Source of the DNA: Paenibacillus xylaniclasticus
Lineage (GTDB): Bacteria > Bacillota > Bacilli > Paenibacillales > Paenibacillaceae
Direction of reading: 5' to 3'
Length of the DNA stretch: 64,000 nt
Assembly (NCBI RefSeq): GCF_004001065.1
Contig: NZ_BIML01000020.1
Coordinates: forward strand, 26,689 to 90,688
The position numbers were made by a program, and so were the translations under genes. The notes under the pieces were generated by a model that made no database searches, was not told the DNA's origin, and worked only from the letters and a program-made list of their open reading frames with translations. Every line of letters begins with the position of its first letter. Position 1 is the first letter of the stretch. Positions 44,087-53,458 of this stretch are shown here, in pieces.

Positions 44087-45421
44087 ATGGGCAGTACAGG
44101 CTTAAATCTGTTTTGGGTAGCTATATTAATTGTGCTAACCGCTTTCTTCGTGGCAACGGAATTCGCGATTATTCGCATTCGGGCCAGCCGCGTTGATCAG
44201 TTGGTACAGGAAGGAAATAGCAATGCGCGCGCCGTTCAGCGCGTCATCAGCAACTTGGATGGTTATCTGTCCGCTTGTCAACTCGGGATTACGATTACGG
44301 CTCTCGGACTTGGCTGGCTCGGCGAACCGACCGTAGAGAAGCTGTTGCTGCCGCTATTCGATACTTGGCACCTGAACAGTGAAGCTTCGCACCTCGCATC
44401 CTTTTTTATCGCATTCATAACGGTTACCTTTCTTCATGTCGTCGTCGGTGAGCTGGCTCCGAAGACTTGGGCGATTCAGAAAGCGGAATTTATTAGCCTT
44501 ACCGTTGCCAAGCCTATCATTTGGTTCCATAAGGTGATGTATCCTTTCATCTGGCTGCTGAACGGCTCTGCGAACTCGCTCGTTCGCCTGTTCGGACTGA
44601 AGCCTGTCAAAGAGCATGAAGAAGCGCACAGCGAGGAAGAAATTCAAATTATTTTGAACGACAGCTTCCAAAGCGGTAAAATTAACAACACCGAATACGG
44701 CTACGTTAGCCGAATTTTCGCCTTCGACGAAATGCTCGCGAAGGAGATTATGGTGCCGCGTACCGATATGGTCTGCTTGTATTCGAATAAACCGAATGAA
44801 GAGAATATGGCGGTCATCCGCCGTGAACAATATACCCGCTTCCCTGTAGCACTCGACAGCAAGGACCAAATTATCGGCATGATCAATACGAAGCAGCTGT
44901 TCCTGCAGCATCAGGACGGGGAACCGCTTAACTTCGAGAAGCTGATCCGCCCGGTCATGACCGTTCCGGAAGTAATGCCAGTGAAGACGCTTCTTCGCCG
45001 CATGCAGCAGGAACGGATGCATATCGCGATTCTAATGGACGAATACGGCGGTACGTCGGGCATGATTACGATTGAGGACATTCTTGAAATTATCGTCGGC
45101 GAGATCCGTGACGAATTCGATGCTGACGAGCGCAAAGATATTGAGAAGCTTGCGGACAACTGCTACCTGCTGGACGGCAAAGTGTCGCTTGACGAGCTCG
45201 GCCAATTGATCGGCGAAGACCTTGGACACGATGAAGTCGATACGGTCGGCGGCTGGCTGTACAATGAAATGGAAGAGCCTAGAGCAAACAACGAATTTGT
45301 ACACGGCAATTTGCAGTTCATTATCCGCGAAGTCGGCAAGCACCGCATTCGCAAGGTGGAACTGATCGTCCACGGCCGCGAGGAAGAATTGATGGATGAT
45401 CAGCTTGAAGAGGTCGTCTAA
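44087..45421 (+). CDS. CNNM/CorC (HlyC/CorC) family membrane protein with CBS domains
   Basis: A 444-residue protein. An N-terminal DUF21 (CNNM) membrane domain (about 1-190; FFVATEFAIIRIRASRV, TALGLGWLGEPTVEKL) is followed by a CBS pair (about 205-330; EIMVPRTDMVCL, ILMDEYGGTSGMITIEDILE) and the CorC_HlyC transporter-associated domain. Homologues are linked to magnesium export or efflux. The start ATG 44087 lies behind GGAAG. A very strong terminator follows. Confidence 0.88.
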   Translation: MGSTGLNLFWVAILIVLTAFFVATEFAIIRIRASRVDQLVQEGNSNARAVQRVISNLDGYLSACQLGITITALGLGWLGEPTVEKLLLPLFDTWHLNSEASHLASFFIAFITVTFLHVVVGELAPKTWAIQKAEFISLTVAKPIIWFHKVMYPFIWLLNGSANSLVRLFGLKPVKEHEEAHSEEEIQIILNDSFQSGKINNTEYGYVSRIFAFDEMLAKEIMVPRTDMVCLYSNKPNEENMAVIRREQYTRFPVALDSKDQIIGMINTKQLFLQHQDGEPLNFEKLIRPVMTVPEVMPVKTLLRRMQQERMHIAILMDEYGGTSGMITIEDILEIIVGEIRDEFDADERKDIEKLADNCYLLDGKVSLDELGQLIGEDLGHDEVDTVGGWLYNEMEEPRANNEFVHGNLQFIIREVGKHRIRKVELIVHGREEELMDDQLEEVV

Positions 45422-45429
45422 ATGAAGTT

Positions 45430-45476
45430 AAGGTTGTGAAGAAAACAGTGAGCCTGTTTTCTTCACAACCTTTTTT
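45430..45476 (+). terminator. Strong terminator of the CNNM/CorC gene
   Basis: AAGGTTGTGAAGAAAACA pairs almost perfectly with TGTTTTCTTCACAACCTT around about seven bases and is followed by TTTTTT. The inverse reading is also T-poor, so it acts mainly on the plus strand. Confidence 0.9.
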
Positions 45477-45506
45477 CGTTTTCTGAAATAGTGATCTGCA
45501 TCGCGG

Positions 45507-46820
45507 CTAATTTACTGCATTCGTTACAGCTAAAGCAATCTTAGCCTCATCCACCGCAAGCTGTCCCTTCCGCTCAATCTCACGCAATGCTTCGCTTGCC
45601 GACAGCTCACCGCGAATCGCCCGCTCCGTCACTTCCTCCCCAACTGCTTTGAACGCGTTGATAATCTCATAAGGCACTTCGTCATAGGGATCAATCGCCG
45701 CCTTTTCGGGCAGCTGCATCGTAAGAGCTGACATGTCATGACCATCTACAGCAAGCTCTACCTCCTGTATCGCCGGAATCATTCCGTCGCCTCTTGCCAT
45801 GTTTCTTCGGATATTATCTGTATTGCCTACAGCAAATTTAATAAATTCCCATGCCTCATCCTTGTATCGAGTGTCGGCCGAGATGCCGAATATGCCATAT
45901 AAGCTGTAATAGTTCGAGTATTCAGGCCTTTCTGGATTGACCGGCGCCGTGACAACGCCCCAATGGATCGGATCGAGCTTATAGAACTTAGCCGCTTGCT
46001 CCATATAGACGGGCGCATTCTCTGATTTCAGCTGCATCGCCGCTTCACCCGTATACAACGGATCTGCTCCACCTGCATCCGCCCGATTATAGATTCCCCC
46101 GTCACTTGCAGAACGAATAACGCTCTCGTACAACCTTCCCCACTTCTCTGTATCGATCGATATGTCCAGCGTCTTCGGATGAATGAAGCTCAGCCCTTCC
46201 GTCTCTCCCGCTTCAAGAAACAAAGAAAACACGATGTCCTCATAGTAGTTGGTTGCAAATCCGAACAACGGCTTGCCCTGCTCGCCACGATCCGGAAATC
46301 TTGCCGCAAGCTGAAGCACCTCACTCCAGCTCATCCGATTCGTTGGAAACGGGACGCCATACTTCTGAAACAAATCGATATTATAAAATAATCCTCCGCT
46401 AGAATAGTATGCGGATAGCGCATACAGCTGATTGTCGGAGCTGCGAAGCATATCGGTTACAATCGGTGACAACCGCTTGAGCAATTCCCCCCCTTCCCGG
46501 TCCCGGGCAATAATCGGCTCCAGGCTGACAAGCTTCTCTTGCTCAATTTGCTGCTTGTAATCGTCCAGCGAAGTCATGAATACAATATCCGGATATAAAG
46601 CCTTATCCAGCTTCAGATCGACCGCTTCGATCCGAATGTTCGGATGCTGCTTCTCGAATGCGTAACCGTATTGCTGATACAATCGATTCTCGAACGGATA
46701 ATTCACTCTTAATACGATTGGTTTCTCCGGCTTGGAAGAGTTGCAGCCCGCCGCCGATAATAAAGTCATGATTGCGAGAGCAGCCGAAACGGTAAAGATC
46801 AGCCAACGCGTTGGGATCAT
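45507..46820 (-). CDS. Extracellular solute-binding lipoprotein (family 1), second of a tandem pair
   Basis: About 437 residues. A signal peptide ends in a lipobox (LLSAAGC). The rest is a family 1 extracellular solute-binding fold: DIVFMTSLDDYKQQIEQEK, ALSAYYSSGGLFYNIDLFQKYG, NRMSWSEVLQLAARF and EAAMQLKSEN. It probably binds a sugar or oligosaccharide. ATG 46820 follows the upstream gene's stop by one base and has GGAGG nine bases before it, so the frame from 46838 is not used. No permease or ATPase genes are next to it. Confidence 0.8.
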   Translation of the reverse strand: MIPTRWLIFTVSAALAIMTLLSAAGCNSSKPEKPIVLRVNYPFENRLYQQYGYAFEKQHPNIRIEAVDLKLDKALYPDIVFMTSLDDYKQQIEQEKLVSLEPIIARDREGGELLKRLSPIVTDMLRSSDNQLYALSAYYSSGGLFYNIDLFQKYGVPFPTNRMSWSEVLQLAARFPDRGEQGKPLFGFATNYYEDIVFSLFLEAGETEGLSFIHPKTLDISIDTEKWGRLYESVIRSASDGGIYNRADAGGADPLYTGEAAMQLKSENAPVYMEQAAKFYKLDPIHWGVVTAPVNPERPEYSNYYSLYGIFGISADTRYKDEAWEFIKFAVGNTDNIRRNMARGDGMIPAIQEVELAVDGHDMSALTMQLPEKAAIDPYDEVPYEIINAFKAVGEEVTERAIRGELSASEALREIERKGQLAVDEAKIALAVTNAVN

Positions 46821-46821
46821 C

Positions 46822-48090
46822 CTACTGTTCCTCCCCATTCGCTGCCAGCTCTGCTATTGCTTGAGCTTGAAGCTCATCCAGCGCGGCATCCAGCGATATC
46901 TTGTTCGCTGCAACGTCCTGTGCCATCTGATCAATGAACTGAATCATCGGCAGCGTCAGCGCATCAATCTGCGGCATAGTCGGAACTAGCTTATAAAACG
47001 CGTCTGCATACGATAGCTTGTTCTGGCTTATTAGCGTAGAAGCGCCAAGAACAGAGTTCTGGTCTACCCATCTTGCTGCTGTCTCCGAGCATAGAAATTG
47101 AACGAGCTGCCATGCAAGCTCGGGCTGGTCTGTCGTACTGGCCACCGCGTACAGCCCATCAATGTTGAACCGGCTTGTCCGGCTCTGTGCCGAAGGATCG
47201 ACCGGTTGCGTCACGACCGACCACCGGAATTTCGGCTCACTTCTTGACAGCTGGCTCAGATTTCGAATGGTACCATAATACATTGCACGTTCCCCGTTGA
47301 TGAAGCTGCTTAAGGAAGGCGATTCAGGCTCAAAATGAATGCTTCCGCTCTGAATGGCGGGTATAACAAGCTGCCAAATTTGCTTCCATCGCTCCGTATT
47401 GAAGGAGACAATCTCTTTCTTATCATCATACATCGTCAAGCCTTGACTCCAGCCAATCTCTCTTAATAATGCAGAGGAGGAGAACGGAAACTCAATGCCC
47501 TTCACAGCCTGTCCACTGCCGCCGGAATGAGCAAATCTCATCGCAGCTCCAAGCACGTCTTGCCAACTCGGCTGTTCAGCAAGCAGCTCGACGTTATACT
47601 GCTCGAATAGATCCTCATTAATTAGAATCGCGCTGCTGTTATAGGTCGTCGGAAGCCCATATAATGTGCCGCTTCCATACTGCCTCGCCAGTTCAATCGA
47701 GCTTGGTATGAACGACGACAGATCATAGCCATCCTTCTTTATTAACGTATCAAGCGCAATTAATGCGCCGCTTTCAATAAATTCAGACAGGTTGTACCAT
47801 GGAGCATACAGCACGTCCAGGTCCGGATTTTGCTTCAGTATCTCCGCAGCTTCATCGGCGCTCTCCATCCCCCGACGGCCAATCGGCACAATATGAAGGC
47901 GAACACCTGGAAATTCCTGCTCCAGCAAATCCGAATATCGCTGCTCGAAGTCCTCCTCCGAGGAATAACCAAGCTGAATTACGCCCTCGAAACGGTACAA
48001 ATCCGGTTCATTACGATGCGTACTGCAAGACATGAGCACCGTGCTTAACGCCATCGTACCTATCGCTAACCGCAAGCCTTTCACTTCCAC
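46822..48090 (-). CDS. Extracellular solute-binding lipoprotein (family 1), first of a tandem pair
   Basis: A 422-residue protein with a short signal peptide ending in a lipobox-like VLMSCS and a family 1 solute-binding fold (LYGLPTTYNSSAILINEDLF, QPSWQDVLGAAMRFAHSG, SFINGERAMYYGTIRN). Starts at GTG 48090 with a weak GGAAAG ribosome binding site. It is cotranscribed with the second solute-binding gene, one base apart. The two are only distantly alike. No transport permease is adjacent, which is unusual. Confidence 0.8.
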   Translation of the reverse strand: MEVKGLRLAIGTMALSTVLMSCSTHRNEPDLYRFEGVIQLGYSSEEDFEQRYSDLLEQEFPGVRLHIVPIGRRGMESADEAAEILKQNPDLDVLYAPWYNLSEFIESGALIALDTLIKKDGYDLSSFIPSSIELARQYGSGTLYGLPTTYNSSAILINEDLFEQYNVELLAEQPSWQDVLGAAMRFAHSGGSGQAVKGIEFPFSSSALLREIGWSQGLTMYDDKKEIVSFNTERWKQIWQLVIPAIQSGSIHFEPESPSLSSFINGERAMYYGTIRNLSQLSRSEPKFRWSVVTQPVDPSAQSRTSRFNIDGLYAVASTTDQPELAWQLVQFLCSETAARWVDQNSVLGASTLISQNKLSYADAFYKLVPTMPQIDALTLPMIQFIDQMAQDVAANKISLDAALDELQAQAIAELAANGEEQ

Positions 48091-48293
48091 ACCAGACTTT
48101 CCATTAAATTTGCTCCCCTACATAAAATTGGTTGTACACTATTGTTTAGATGGATGAAATAGAAAAAAGTTTCTCTTAGAACGCAAATTTTATTGCAGCT
48201 TGAGAACCCTTTATGAACGAACGACAAGATGACCCTAATAGAATTCCTGATCTCATCTCCATTCCCCACATCACATCCACAACGTATGCACAC

Positions 48294-48320
48294 AAAAAGA
48301 GCGATCCCTAACGGAATCGC
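48294..48320 (-). terminator. Terminator of the msrAB gene
   Basis: GCGATTCC pairs with GGGATCGC around four bases; on the minus strand five T residues follow. Confidence 0.7.
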
Positions 48321-48373
48321 CCTAATCAACACAATTATTCTACCCATCGGCCTAATTAAATGCATCTTCTCGT

Positions 48374-49336
48374 TTACTCGAACAGCTTCTTATACTCGCC
48401 GTATCCTTCCTCTTCCAGCCGGTCGACCGGTATGAACCGCAGCGCGGCGGAATTGATGCAGTAGCGCAGTCCTCCCGCTTGCGGCGGACCATCCTCGAAT
48501 ACGTGGCCGAGATGTGAGTCTGCATACTGGCTGCGTACCTCGGTGCGGATCATGCCGTGTGACGTATCGAGATGCTCCGTTACGCCTGAGCCGTTAATCG
48601 GCTTCGTGAAGCTCGGCCAGCCGCAGCCGGAATCGTACTTGTCCAGTGAACTGAACAGCGGCTCGCCGGAGACAATGTCGACATAGATGCCCTGTTCCTT
48701 ATGGTCCCAGAACTCGTTGCGAAACGGCGGCTCCGTGGCACTGTTCTGCGTCACTTCATACTGTATAGGCGTCAGCCGGCTGCGCAGGCTGCCCTCATCC
48801 TCACGGTACTTCCAATGCTCCGCGATAAATGCATCCCGGCCCGAGCCCTTGCGGTACATCCGGTACCGGAGCGGCTGCTTCTTATGGTAGTCCTGATGAT
48901 AGTCCTCTGCCTCATAAAATGGCGCCGCCGGCTCGATCGATACGACAATCGGCCGATCGAAGCGCCCGCTCTCAGCAAGCTCCCGCTTCGACGCTTCTGC
49001 GAGCTCGCGCTGCTGCTCGCTGTGGTAGAAGATTGCCGGGCGATAAGAGTCTCCCCGGTCATGGAACTGTCCGCCGGCATCCGTCGGATCGATCTGGCGC
49101 CAGTAAATATCAAGCAGCTTCTCATAAGGGAACTGCTGCGGATCGAATGTAATTTGGACCGCTTCTGTATGTCCTGTACCTCCCCGGCACACTTCCTCAT
49201 ACGTTGGATTCACCGTTGTTCCACCCGTATATCCAGAAACGACACGAATAATACCTGGCATCTCCTCGAACGGCTTCACCATACACCAGAAGCATCCGCC
49301 CGCGAAGGTTGCCAATTCGGTACGCGGTTCACTCAT
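48374..49336 (-). CDS. msrAB: Bifunctional peptide methionine sulfoxide reductase MsrA/MsrB
   Basis: About 320 residues. The N-terminal MsrA domain has the catalytic cysteine in [14 protein letters not shown] and [13 protein letters not shown]. The C-terminal MsrB domain has [22 protein letters not shown] and the catalytic cysteine in [11 protein letters not shown]. MsrA reduces the S and MsrB the R form of methionine sulfoxide. MsrB of the fusion lacks the zinc CxxC pairs, as is common for fused forms. Start: ATG 49336 has AAGGAG nine bases upstream; the longer GTG frame (49354) overlaps it. Confidence 0.92.
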   Translation of the reverse strand: MSEPRTELATFAGGCFWCMVKPFEEMPGIIRVVSGYTGGTTVNPTYEEVCRGGTGHTEAVQITFDPQQFPYEKLLDIYWRQIDPTDAGGQFHDRGDSYRPAIFYHSEQQRELAEASKRELAESGRFDRPIVVSIEPAAPFYEAEDYHQDYHKKQPLRYRMYRKGSGRDAFIAEHWKYREDEGSLRSRLTPIQYEVTQNSATEPPFRNEFWDHKEQGIYVDIVSGEPLFSSLDKYDSGCGWPSFTKPINGSGVTEHLDTSHGMIRTEVRSQYADSHLGHVFEDGPPQAGGLRYCINSAALRFIPVDRLEEEGYGEYKKLFE

Positions 49337-49563
49337 ATTTTCAGCTCCTTCCACAGTTTCTCTCGCAATTTGCTTCGATTATACTCCAACTCCGCCGCCG
49401 GAACAAATGAGATGAACGAGCATCCCCGGATTATTTTTGTTACAATATATTGAGGCTCGCAACCAAACCGGCATGTTCAATCGTCAATATTTTTAGAAAG
49501 CGCACGTCCGTTCATCTGCAGCAGACGGCTTTACTAACGAAAGCAAAGAGGTGAACGAATATT

Positions 49564-49992
49564 ATGCAAACCGAACTACGGGCATCCGTGCCCGCACCAA
49601 GGTCTGAGCGCGCGCCGCGCAAACGCAGCAGGCTCGCATTCGTCCTTTTTCTACTCATATGGGTATTGCTAATCCTCTCAGGGATTACCGGTGCGAAGCT
49701 GTATACCGATCACATGAGGAACGAGCTGACAAGCGAAATTAACGAGCAGACCAAAGCACAGATTACGCTCATGCAGAAGAAGTACGATGAGCGGCTGAAG
49801 CAGGTCGAGGCGAGCTATAAAGACGAGATGGCATCTATGCAAAGCAAGGTCGACGCGCTTAACGAGCTTCTCACCTTCACGAAGGATAACGCCAACGCGA
49901 AGACGGACAACAGCAACAAGCTGTTCACCCAATTGAACGAAGTGAAGAAGCAGTTAGAGCAGCTTAAGAAAAATCTGGACGTACTGAAATGA
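49564..49992 (+). CDS. Membrane-anchored coiled-coil protein
   Basis: A 142-residue protein. A basic, Pro/Arg-rich N-terminus precedes one membrane helix (about 25-47), then a long coiled coil (about 55-142) rich in Lys, Glu and Gln. No signal cleavage is expected. Its stop overlaps the start of the phosphodiester-glycosidase gene (ATGA), so the two are translated together and may work together at the cell surface. Otherwise unknown. Confidence 0.75.
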   Translation: MQTELRASVPAPRSERAPRKRSRLAFVLFLLIWVLLILSGITGAKLYTDHMRNELTSEINEQTKAQITLMQKKYDERLKQVEASYKDEMASMQSKVDALNELLTFTKDNANAKTDNSNKLFTQLNEVKKQLEQLKKNLDVLK

Positions 49993-51062
49993 ACATGCCC
50001 GTCAAATTTCTCAATCGCTCCATGCTGCTTGCCGCCGCTCCGTTCGTCGGCATACTAATCTGGCTGTTCATCATGCAATTTACGATCGTCTTGTCGCCAG
50101 ACCTTCAGGAGGCGGCTCCACTCGAAGAGCCAGCAGCAGATTCAGGCGTAAGTCGAGCCTTGCAACAACTGGACGTGGCAGCGAAATTAGCGAAGGACAC
50201 TCAAGCCTCGATCAAGAAGCAGATCAGTCTCTATGAGAAGACGAATGCGGACATTCAGACTATTGTATCGACCGCTTCCAATCAAGCTCGGCGGCCGCTC
50301 AGTATCTATGACCGGCGTATTACGAGCAAGCTTGGTTCGCCTACCAATACGATTCAGTCGGACAAGCTTCGGGCGCAGCTGTTCACCATTCATGCCAAGA
50401 ACTTCAACGGATACGCGCTGAAAGTAAAGCTTGGCAGCAAGGATGCTATGAAGATGGTGCTCGGCAACGACAAGTTCGGCGGCTCCGAGACGACGTTGTC
50501 TGCCGTAAAGCGTTATAAAGCGGTGGCAGGCGTTAATGCCGGAGGATTCGCCGACGGTCACGGCAAACGTTATCCGCTCAGCACGACCGTCATGAACGGT
50601 AAATATGTGAACGGCTTCGAGCCTACCACCAAAGACCTGTTCTTTGTCGGCATGAGCGAGGATAATAAGCTGATCGGCGGCAAATTCACAAGCAGAGAAC
50701 AGCTTGACGCGCTGAAGCCGAGATTCGGTGCATCCTTCGTACCAATTCTGCTGAAGAACGGACAGGTGATGCCGATCCCGAGCAAATGGCAGGTCAGTCC
50801 TCGTCGAGCGCCGCGCACTGTCATGGCCAACTACAAGGATGACCAGTTGCTGTTCCTCATCGTCGATGGCTATAACGAGAACGGAAGCTCAGGCGCAACG
50901 CTGGAGGAATTACAAATTTTATTGAAGCGGTACGGCGCCGTCGATGCCTACAACCTGGACGGCGGAGGCTCATCCTCGCTTATCTTCAACGGACGGATCG
51001 TCAACCATCCATCCGATGGAAAGCTAAGGCCGCTGCCGACGCACTTTTTATTTTTCAAATAA
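49989..51062 (+). CDS. Phosphodiester glycosidase family (NAGPA-like) exported protein
   Basis: A 357-residue protein. An N-terminal membrane helix (about 12-35) precedes a short coiled segment and a NAGPA/PF09992-type domain (about 115-357; VAGVNAGGFADGHGKR, APRTVMANYKDDQLLFLIVD, NLDGGGSSSLIFNGRIVN). Related proteins hydrolyse phosphodiester-linked sugars in cell-wall or exopolysaccharide context. It is linked by translation to the coiled-coil gene before it. No catalytic residue was verified. Confidence 0.8.
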   Translation: MNMPVKFLNRSMLLAAAPFVGILIWLFIMQFTIVLSPDLQEAAPLEEPAADSGVSRALQQLDVAAKLAKDTQASIKKQISLYEKTNADIQTIVSTASNQARRPLSIYDRRITSKLGSPTNTIQSDKLRAQLFTIHAKNFNGYALKVKLGSKDAMKMVLGNDKFGGSETTLSAVKRYKAVAGVNAGGFADGHGKRYPLSTTVMNGKYVNGFEPTTKDLFFVGMSEDNKLIGGKFTSREQLDALKPRFGASFVPILLKNGQVMPIPSKWQVSPRRAPRTVMANYKDDQLLFLIVDGYNENGSSGATLEELQILLKRYGAVDAYNLDGGGSSSLIFNGRIVNHPSDGKLRPLPTHFLFFK

Positions 51063-51102
51063 CCGCCATCATCCTTACGTATCGTTTATAAGTCACATCA
51101 AA

Positions 51103-51161
51103 AACCGTTCCTAGCGAAATGGGAGTACGCCTCTCCATTTACGAAAGGAACGGTTTTTTTT
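51103..51161 (+). terminator. Strong terminator of the phosphodiester-glycosidase operon
   Basis: AACCGTTCCT pairs with AGGAACGGTT around a nested AAATGG/CCATTT stem and is followed by eight T residues. Confidence 0.9.
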
Positions 51162-51172
51162 AGGTTAACATC

Positions 51173-53452
51173 CTATGCTTCTAAGTTCCCAAGGTTAGAA
51201 AAAGGGAACGAGAACGTATACGTTTGTCCCGATTCCATGTAACATTCGACGATGTTCTCTCCGAGGCCTCGAATGCGGCAAACGCCGGAACGTATTGAGG
51301 TAATGGCGGCATGCTTCAGCTGCCCGTGCTCCCAATCCATGTCAACGGTATAGCCTCCGCGTGCTCGTAAGCCGCGGACGCGGCCTTTGCCCCATGCGGA
51401 CGGCCATGCAGGCAGCAGATGGAGCACGCCTGAATGGCTTTGCAGCAGCATCTCGGCAATGCCGGCCGTCCCTCCGAAATTACCATCGATCTGAAATGGT
51501 GGGTGGTTATCCAGCAGATTCGGCAGCGTAGAATGGCTGAGCAGCGCAAGTACGTTCTCGCGAGCCTGATCCGCATCCTGCAGCCGCGCCCAGAAATTTA
51601 TAATCCAAGCTCTGCTCCAGCCGGTATGCCCTCCGCCATGCGCGAGCCGTCTCTCAAGGGTAACCCTTGCGGCAGCCGCCAGCTCCGGTCTATTCTCCGG
51701 CGTGAACTGTTCCCCAGGATACAAGCCGAACAGATGGGAGATATGCCGATGCCCAGGCTCCGCTTCCTCATAATCGTCCATCCACTCCTGAATCTGGCCG
51801 TGCCTGCCGATCGCCGGCTGCGGAAGTCTGCTCAAGGCATCCGCCAGTTCCCCGCTAAATGACTCATCGATGCCAAGAATGCCTGCACTTGCTATGCAAG
51901 CATCGAATAAAGCACGAATGATTTGGAAATCCATCGAGGCTCCCGCGCATAATACACCGGATTCACCGTTAGGGAGTATGTAAGTGTTCTCCGGCGATAT
52001 CGAAGGACAGGTGATCAGCCGCCCGTCCTCCCCTTCAATTAAGTAATCGAGTAAAAATAACGCCGCTTCCTTCATCGACAGATATGCTTGGGCTAGAAAC
52101 GTTTCATCCCGGCCGAACTCATAATGCTCCCACAGATGAAGACAAAGCCATGCCGCCCCGAGTGGCCAGAAGGTCGATGGAGGCCATCCGTCCTGAGGAG
52201 CCGTATCGGCCCATATATCCGTATTATGATGCGCGGTAAACCCACGACAGCCATACATCACCGCAGCCGTCCTTCTTCCTGGCTCCCGCATTCGCTCGAT
52301 CAGATCGAACAGCGGTGTATGGCACTCCGCCAAGCTGCAATTTTCGGCCAGCCAATAATTCATCTGCGTATTAATATTTATCGTAAACTTGCTGTCCCAC
52401 GGCGGCAGAAAATGAGGGTTCCAAATGCCTTGCAAATTGGCTGGCAGCGACCCGGGCCTGCTGGAGGAGATAAGCAAATATCGTCCGTATTGAAAATATA
52501 AAGACACCAGCCCCGGATCATTCTGACCTTGTGCAATACCAGCCAATCGCTCATCGGTCGCCTGTTCGTCCTTGTGACCGTTCATGTCCTTAATCTCCAG
52601 CTCCACGCGGGTAAAGAGCGAGCAGTAATCCGAGACATGCCGCTGCAGCAGCTCTGCGTACGGCTTCTCCGCCGCAGCCTTCATAACGTCCTTGCACACT
52701 TGGTCAGGCTTAGGCGAACGAAACGTCGTGCCTGCCGCTATAAGCAGTGTGACTTCATCCGCGTGATCAATCAGCAGATGCTCCCCAATGGTACGGCAGC
52801 TGCCCCCTTCCGCTATCGCTTTCACGACAGCACGGAAGGCAACGCCTCCTTCGCCGCCGCCTTGTCCAGACATCACAAGACTGTCGTTACCCCATGGCTC
52901 AATCCCATCCACGTATCTCCACTGCTGGCGGTTCCATCTTGCACGGAAGGTTAACCGTCCCGGCTGATCCGCGGTCAGCCGAACGACGATTACCTGATCC
53001 GGATAGCTTGCGAACATTTCGCGGGTGAAACGAGCTCCATCCTGAAGGTAAGAAATTCTCATCAATGCCCGGTCCAAATCCAGCTCACGGCTGTATTCCG
53101 AGGGCGGACTGCCGGATGAAGCGAAATGGAGCTGAAGATCTCCTAATGGCTCGTAATGCCGCTGCGACTCCGGAACTCCCGTCAGCGCCATGAGCGCCAG
53201 CTCCTGCGCTTCTTGAAGCTTGCCGGATAGAATCAGCTCGCGAATCTTCGGAAGATTCGCAAGAGCATCCCGATTGTTACGGTCTCTCGGTCCCCCGTAC
53301 CATAACGAATCTTCATTTAATTGGAGCTGTTCGTTATCGACATCTCCGAACACCATCGCTCCCAGACGCCCGTTGCCAATTGGCAGCGCCTCGTTCCAAT
53401 CGTTCGCCGGCTGCCGATACCAAAGCCTGCTGCGTCCTGCGGCCGCCTTCAT
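51173..53452 (-). CDS. GH95 family glycoside hydrolase (alpha-L-fucosidase-like)
   Basis: A 759-residue intracellular-looking enzyme. The N-terminal beta domain starts LWYRQPANDWNEALPIGNGR, a GH95 signature, with QLNEDSLWYGGPRD. The (alpha/alpha)6 barrel holds AHHNTDIWADTAPQDGWPP, GHRHISHLFGLYPG and NLLDNHPPFQIDGNFG. GH95 cleaves alpha-1,2-L-fucosides or alpha-1,2-L-galactosides; the exact linkage is not readable. It follows the GH43 gene six bases downstream, so one operon handles a hemicellulose or fucosylated glycan. No signal peptide: substrates must be imported. Confidence 0.9.
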   Translation of the reverse strand: MKAAAGRSRLWYRQPANDWNEALPIGNGRLGAMVFGDVDNEQLQLNEDSLWYGGPRDRNNRDALANLPKIRELILSGKLQEAQELALMALTGVPESQRHYEPLGDLQLHFASSGSPPSEYSRELDLDRALMRISYLQDGARFTREMFASYPDQVIVVRLTADQPGRLTFRARWNRQQWRYVDGIEPWGNDSLVMSGQGGGEGGVAFRAVVKAIAEGGSCRTIGEHLLIDHADEVTLLIAAGTTFRSPKPDQVCKDVMKAAAEKPYAELLQRHVSDYCSLFTRVELEIKDMNGHKDEQATDERLAGIAQGQNDPGLVSLYFQYGRYLLISSSRPGSLPANLQGIWNPHFLPPWDSKFTININTQMNYWLAENCSLAECHTPLFDLIERMREPGRRTAAVMYGCRGFTAHHNTDIWADTAPQDGWPPSTFWPLGAAWLCLHLWEHYEFGRDETFLAQAYLSMKEAALFLLDYLIEGEDGRLITCPSISPENTYILPNGESGVLCAGASMDFQIIRALFDACIASAGILGIDESFSGELADALSRLPQPAIGRHGQIQEWMDDYEEAEPGHRHISHLFGLYPGEQFTPENRPELAAAARVTLERRLAHGGGHTGWSRAWIINFWARLQDADQARENVLALLSHSTLPNLLDNHPPFQIDGNFGGTAGIAEMLLQSHSGVLHLLPAWPSAWGKGRVRGLRARGGYTVDMDWEHGQLKHAAITSIRSGVCRIRGLGENIVECYMESGQTYTFSFPFSNLGNLEA

Positions 53453-53458
53453 ATGGTG

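Noticed and set aside
48081..48365. 94-residue minus-strand frame between msrAB and the solute-binding genes
   Set aside because: It begins inside the msrAB terminator hairpin and overlaps the solute-binding gene start; composition is not protein-like.
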